NCBI RefSeq assembly: GCF_002251795.1
Contig: NZ_NOXU01000023.1
Span: 62,001 to 126,000, forward strand
Length of the DNA: 64,000 nt
Direction of reading: 5' to 3'
Origin: Niveispirillum lacus
Lineage (GTDB): Bacteria > Pseudomonadota > Alphaproteobacteria > Azospirillales > Azospirillaceae
Shown: in pieces, positions 63,446 to 64,000 of the stretch
Layout: each line of letters begins with the position of its first letter
Numbering within the stretch: position 1 is the stretch's first letter
The notes under the pieces: generated by a model
Seen by the model: the letters and a program-made list of their open reading frames with translations, nothing else
Databases searched by the model: none
Told to the model about the DNA's origin: nothing
Position numbers and translations under genes: made by a program

Positions 63446-63494
63446 CCGTTGCCGTTTCTCAGCATCCATACTACCATACCAGTTAAGGTCAAGC
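63446..63494. repeat. 49-bp direct repeat, copy 2
   Basis: Same orientation as copy 1 (62002-62050), starting 12 bases after the Fic stop codon. The region enclosed between the copies (62051-63445) contains only the Fic gene and its operator array. Confidence 0.7.
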
Positions 63495-63511
63495 GCCCTC
63501 TTATGGATTTT

Positions 63512-63525
63512 TGATAGCGCTACCA
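63512..63525. promoter_or_regulatory. LacI-type palindromic operator upstream of GH67 gene
   Basis: TGATAGCGCTACCA is the best of the three TGnTAnCGnTAnCA sites. It lies about 215 bases before the alpha-glucuronidase start. Its left flank TTTTTGATAG also matches a half-site of the Fic operator array. Confidence 0.55.
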
Positions 63526-63544
63526 AAGTCTCTTGAAAGGCGGG

Positions 63545-63617
63545 CGCGGTTCCCTCACCCTCCCAAACGCTGGTGCGTTCGGGCCCCTCCCTCTCCCACT
63601 ATGTGGGCGAGGGGCGG
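63545..63617. repeat. REP-like intergenic repeat
   Basis: A CCTCACCCTCCC...CCCCTCCCTCTCCCACTATGTGGGCGAGGGG type sequence, a common dispersed intergenic element in alphaproteobacteria, with a GC hairpin at its 3' half. Copy number in the genome cannot be judged from the window. Confidence 0.4.
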
Positions 63618-63739
63618 AGCGGCGCTGTTGAATAGAATACCATCGCGTGTCTGCCAGGCGGGAGGATGGGGGCGCCACCCCGGAGAACAGAGAAAACGAC
63701 CGGTTCCGCTCATGAAAGGGCCGGCGGCAGGGAGGAAAA

Positions 63740-64000
63740 ATGCGCGTATTTGTACGCCTGCTGGCGGGGCTGCTGCTGGCCGCCGGCCTGCTGGGGTCCG
63801 CCCATGCGGAAGACGGCTATGATCTGTGGCTGCGGTTCCGGCCGCTGACGGGTGCCGCGCTTGCCCAGACGGAAACCCGCCTGGGCAGTATTGCGGCGGC
63901 GGATACCAAGGATATTGCCGTGGCGGAGCTGTCGCGGGGTCTGTCGGGCCTGTTGGGCAAACCGGTCCCGGTCCTGCCCGATGGCAAGGTGGTGCTGGGT
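63740..64000 (+). CDS. aguA: GH67 alpha-glucuronidase, 5' part (3' end outside window)
   Basis: The first 87 codons of an exported enzyme with a GGAGG ribosome-binding site and signal peptide (about 1-23, ending AHAE). The mature start EDGYDLWLRFRPL is the hallmark N-terminus of GH67 alpha-glucuronidases, which remove 4-O-methyl-glucuronate side groups from xylo-oligosaccharides. The frame continues past the window end. It links the xylan enzymes to the ManD/ExuT-like uronate route upstream. Confidence 0.85.
   Translation, partial: MRVFVRLLAGLLLAAGLLGSAHAEDGYDLWLRFRPLTGAALAQTETRLGSIAAADTKDIAVAELSRGLSGLLGKPVPVLPDGKVVLG

Larger units (their letters stand above)
63434..63739. other. Regulatory gap upstream of the GH67 gene
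   Basis: Contains the second 49-bp repeat, a LacI-type operator, and a REP-like CCCCTCCCTCTCCCAC...GTGGGCGAGGGG hairpin region near 63584-63616. No gene is recognised. The GH67 promoter must lie here. Confidence 0.55.

Overview
The window is high-GC DNA from an alphaproteobacterium. TonB-dependent receptors with FecI/FecR, a Caulobacter/sphingomonad-type xylan-uronate locus, a TRAP transporter and ROK/AGE sugar genes all fit that class. An Azospirillaceae/Niveispirillum-like member is one possibility, but nothing here fixes the genus. No rRNA, tRNA, CRISPR array or IS element was seen.

Layout. (1) 1-7.7 kb: the 3' part of a flavin-dependent tryptophan halogenase, a small orphan basic/coiled-coil protein (minus strand), then FecI sigma factor, FecR anti-sigma, an STN-type TonB receptor and a lipoprotein beta-propeller phytase. 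This looks like a phytate-scavenging unit under cell-surface signalling. (2) 7.9-34.9 kb: a complete contractile injection system of the extracellular (eCIS, Afp/PVC-like) type. The plus-strand operon encodes tail terminator, sheath, two tube proteins, DUF5908 protein, LysM protein, VgrG-like spike, PAAR tip, gp25, two large baseplate proteins, tape measure, two coiled-coil proteins of unknown role, an AT-rich nuclease-like candidate cargo, a lectin-like protein, AAA+ ATPase and a stand-alone eCIS-core (DUF4157) protein. A lysozyme-inhibitor (LprI) gene sits inside on the other strand. A convergent minus-strand operon encodes a Tat-signal DUF6623-like protein, a GH108 muramidase, a DUF2589-like protein and a polytopic membrane protein with a coiled-coil tail. 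I see no recognisable tail fibre and only one sheath gene. (3) 35.3-38.7 kb: GDP-fucose biosynthesis (fcl, gmd) and a glycosyltransferase. (4) 38.7-47 kb: a SulP transporter, a TRAP transporter (P-Q-M), and a divergent ROK regulator, Mak-type fructokinase and AGE epimerase, which together suggest mannose/fructose use. (5) 47.3-49.8 kb: a large orphan lipoprotein and a small membrane/coiled-coil protein. (6) 49.9-64 kb: glucuronoxylan/hexuronate use, with two tandem GH43 enzymes, a GH35-like enzyme, a large TonB receptor, an MFS transporter, ManD mannonate dehydratase, a GntR regulator and the 5' end of a GH67 alpha-glucuronidase. A class II Fic-domain gene with a triple-palindrome promoter sits between two 49-bp near-identical direct repeats in this locus.

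The most interesting part is the eCIS. It has an unusual accessory set: tandem coiled-coil proteins in place of a visible fibre, a membrane-anchor candidate, a muramidase with a lysozyme inhibitor nearby, a lectin-like protein coupled to the ATPase gene, and a low-GC cargo candidate.
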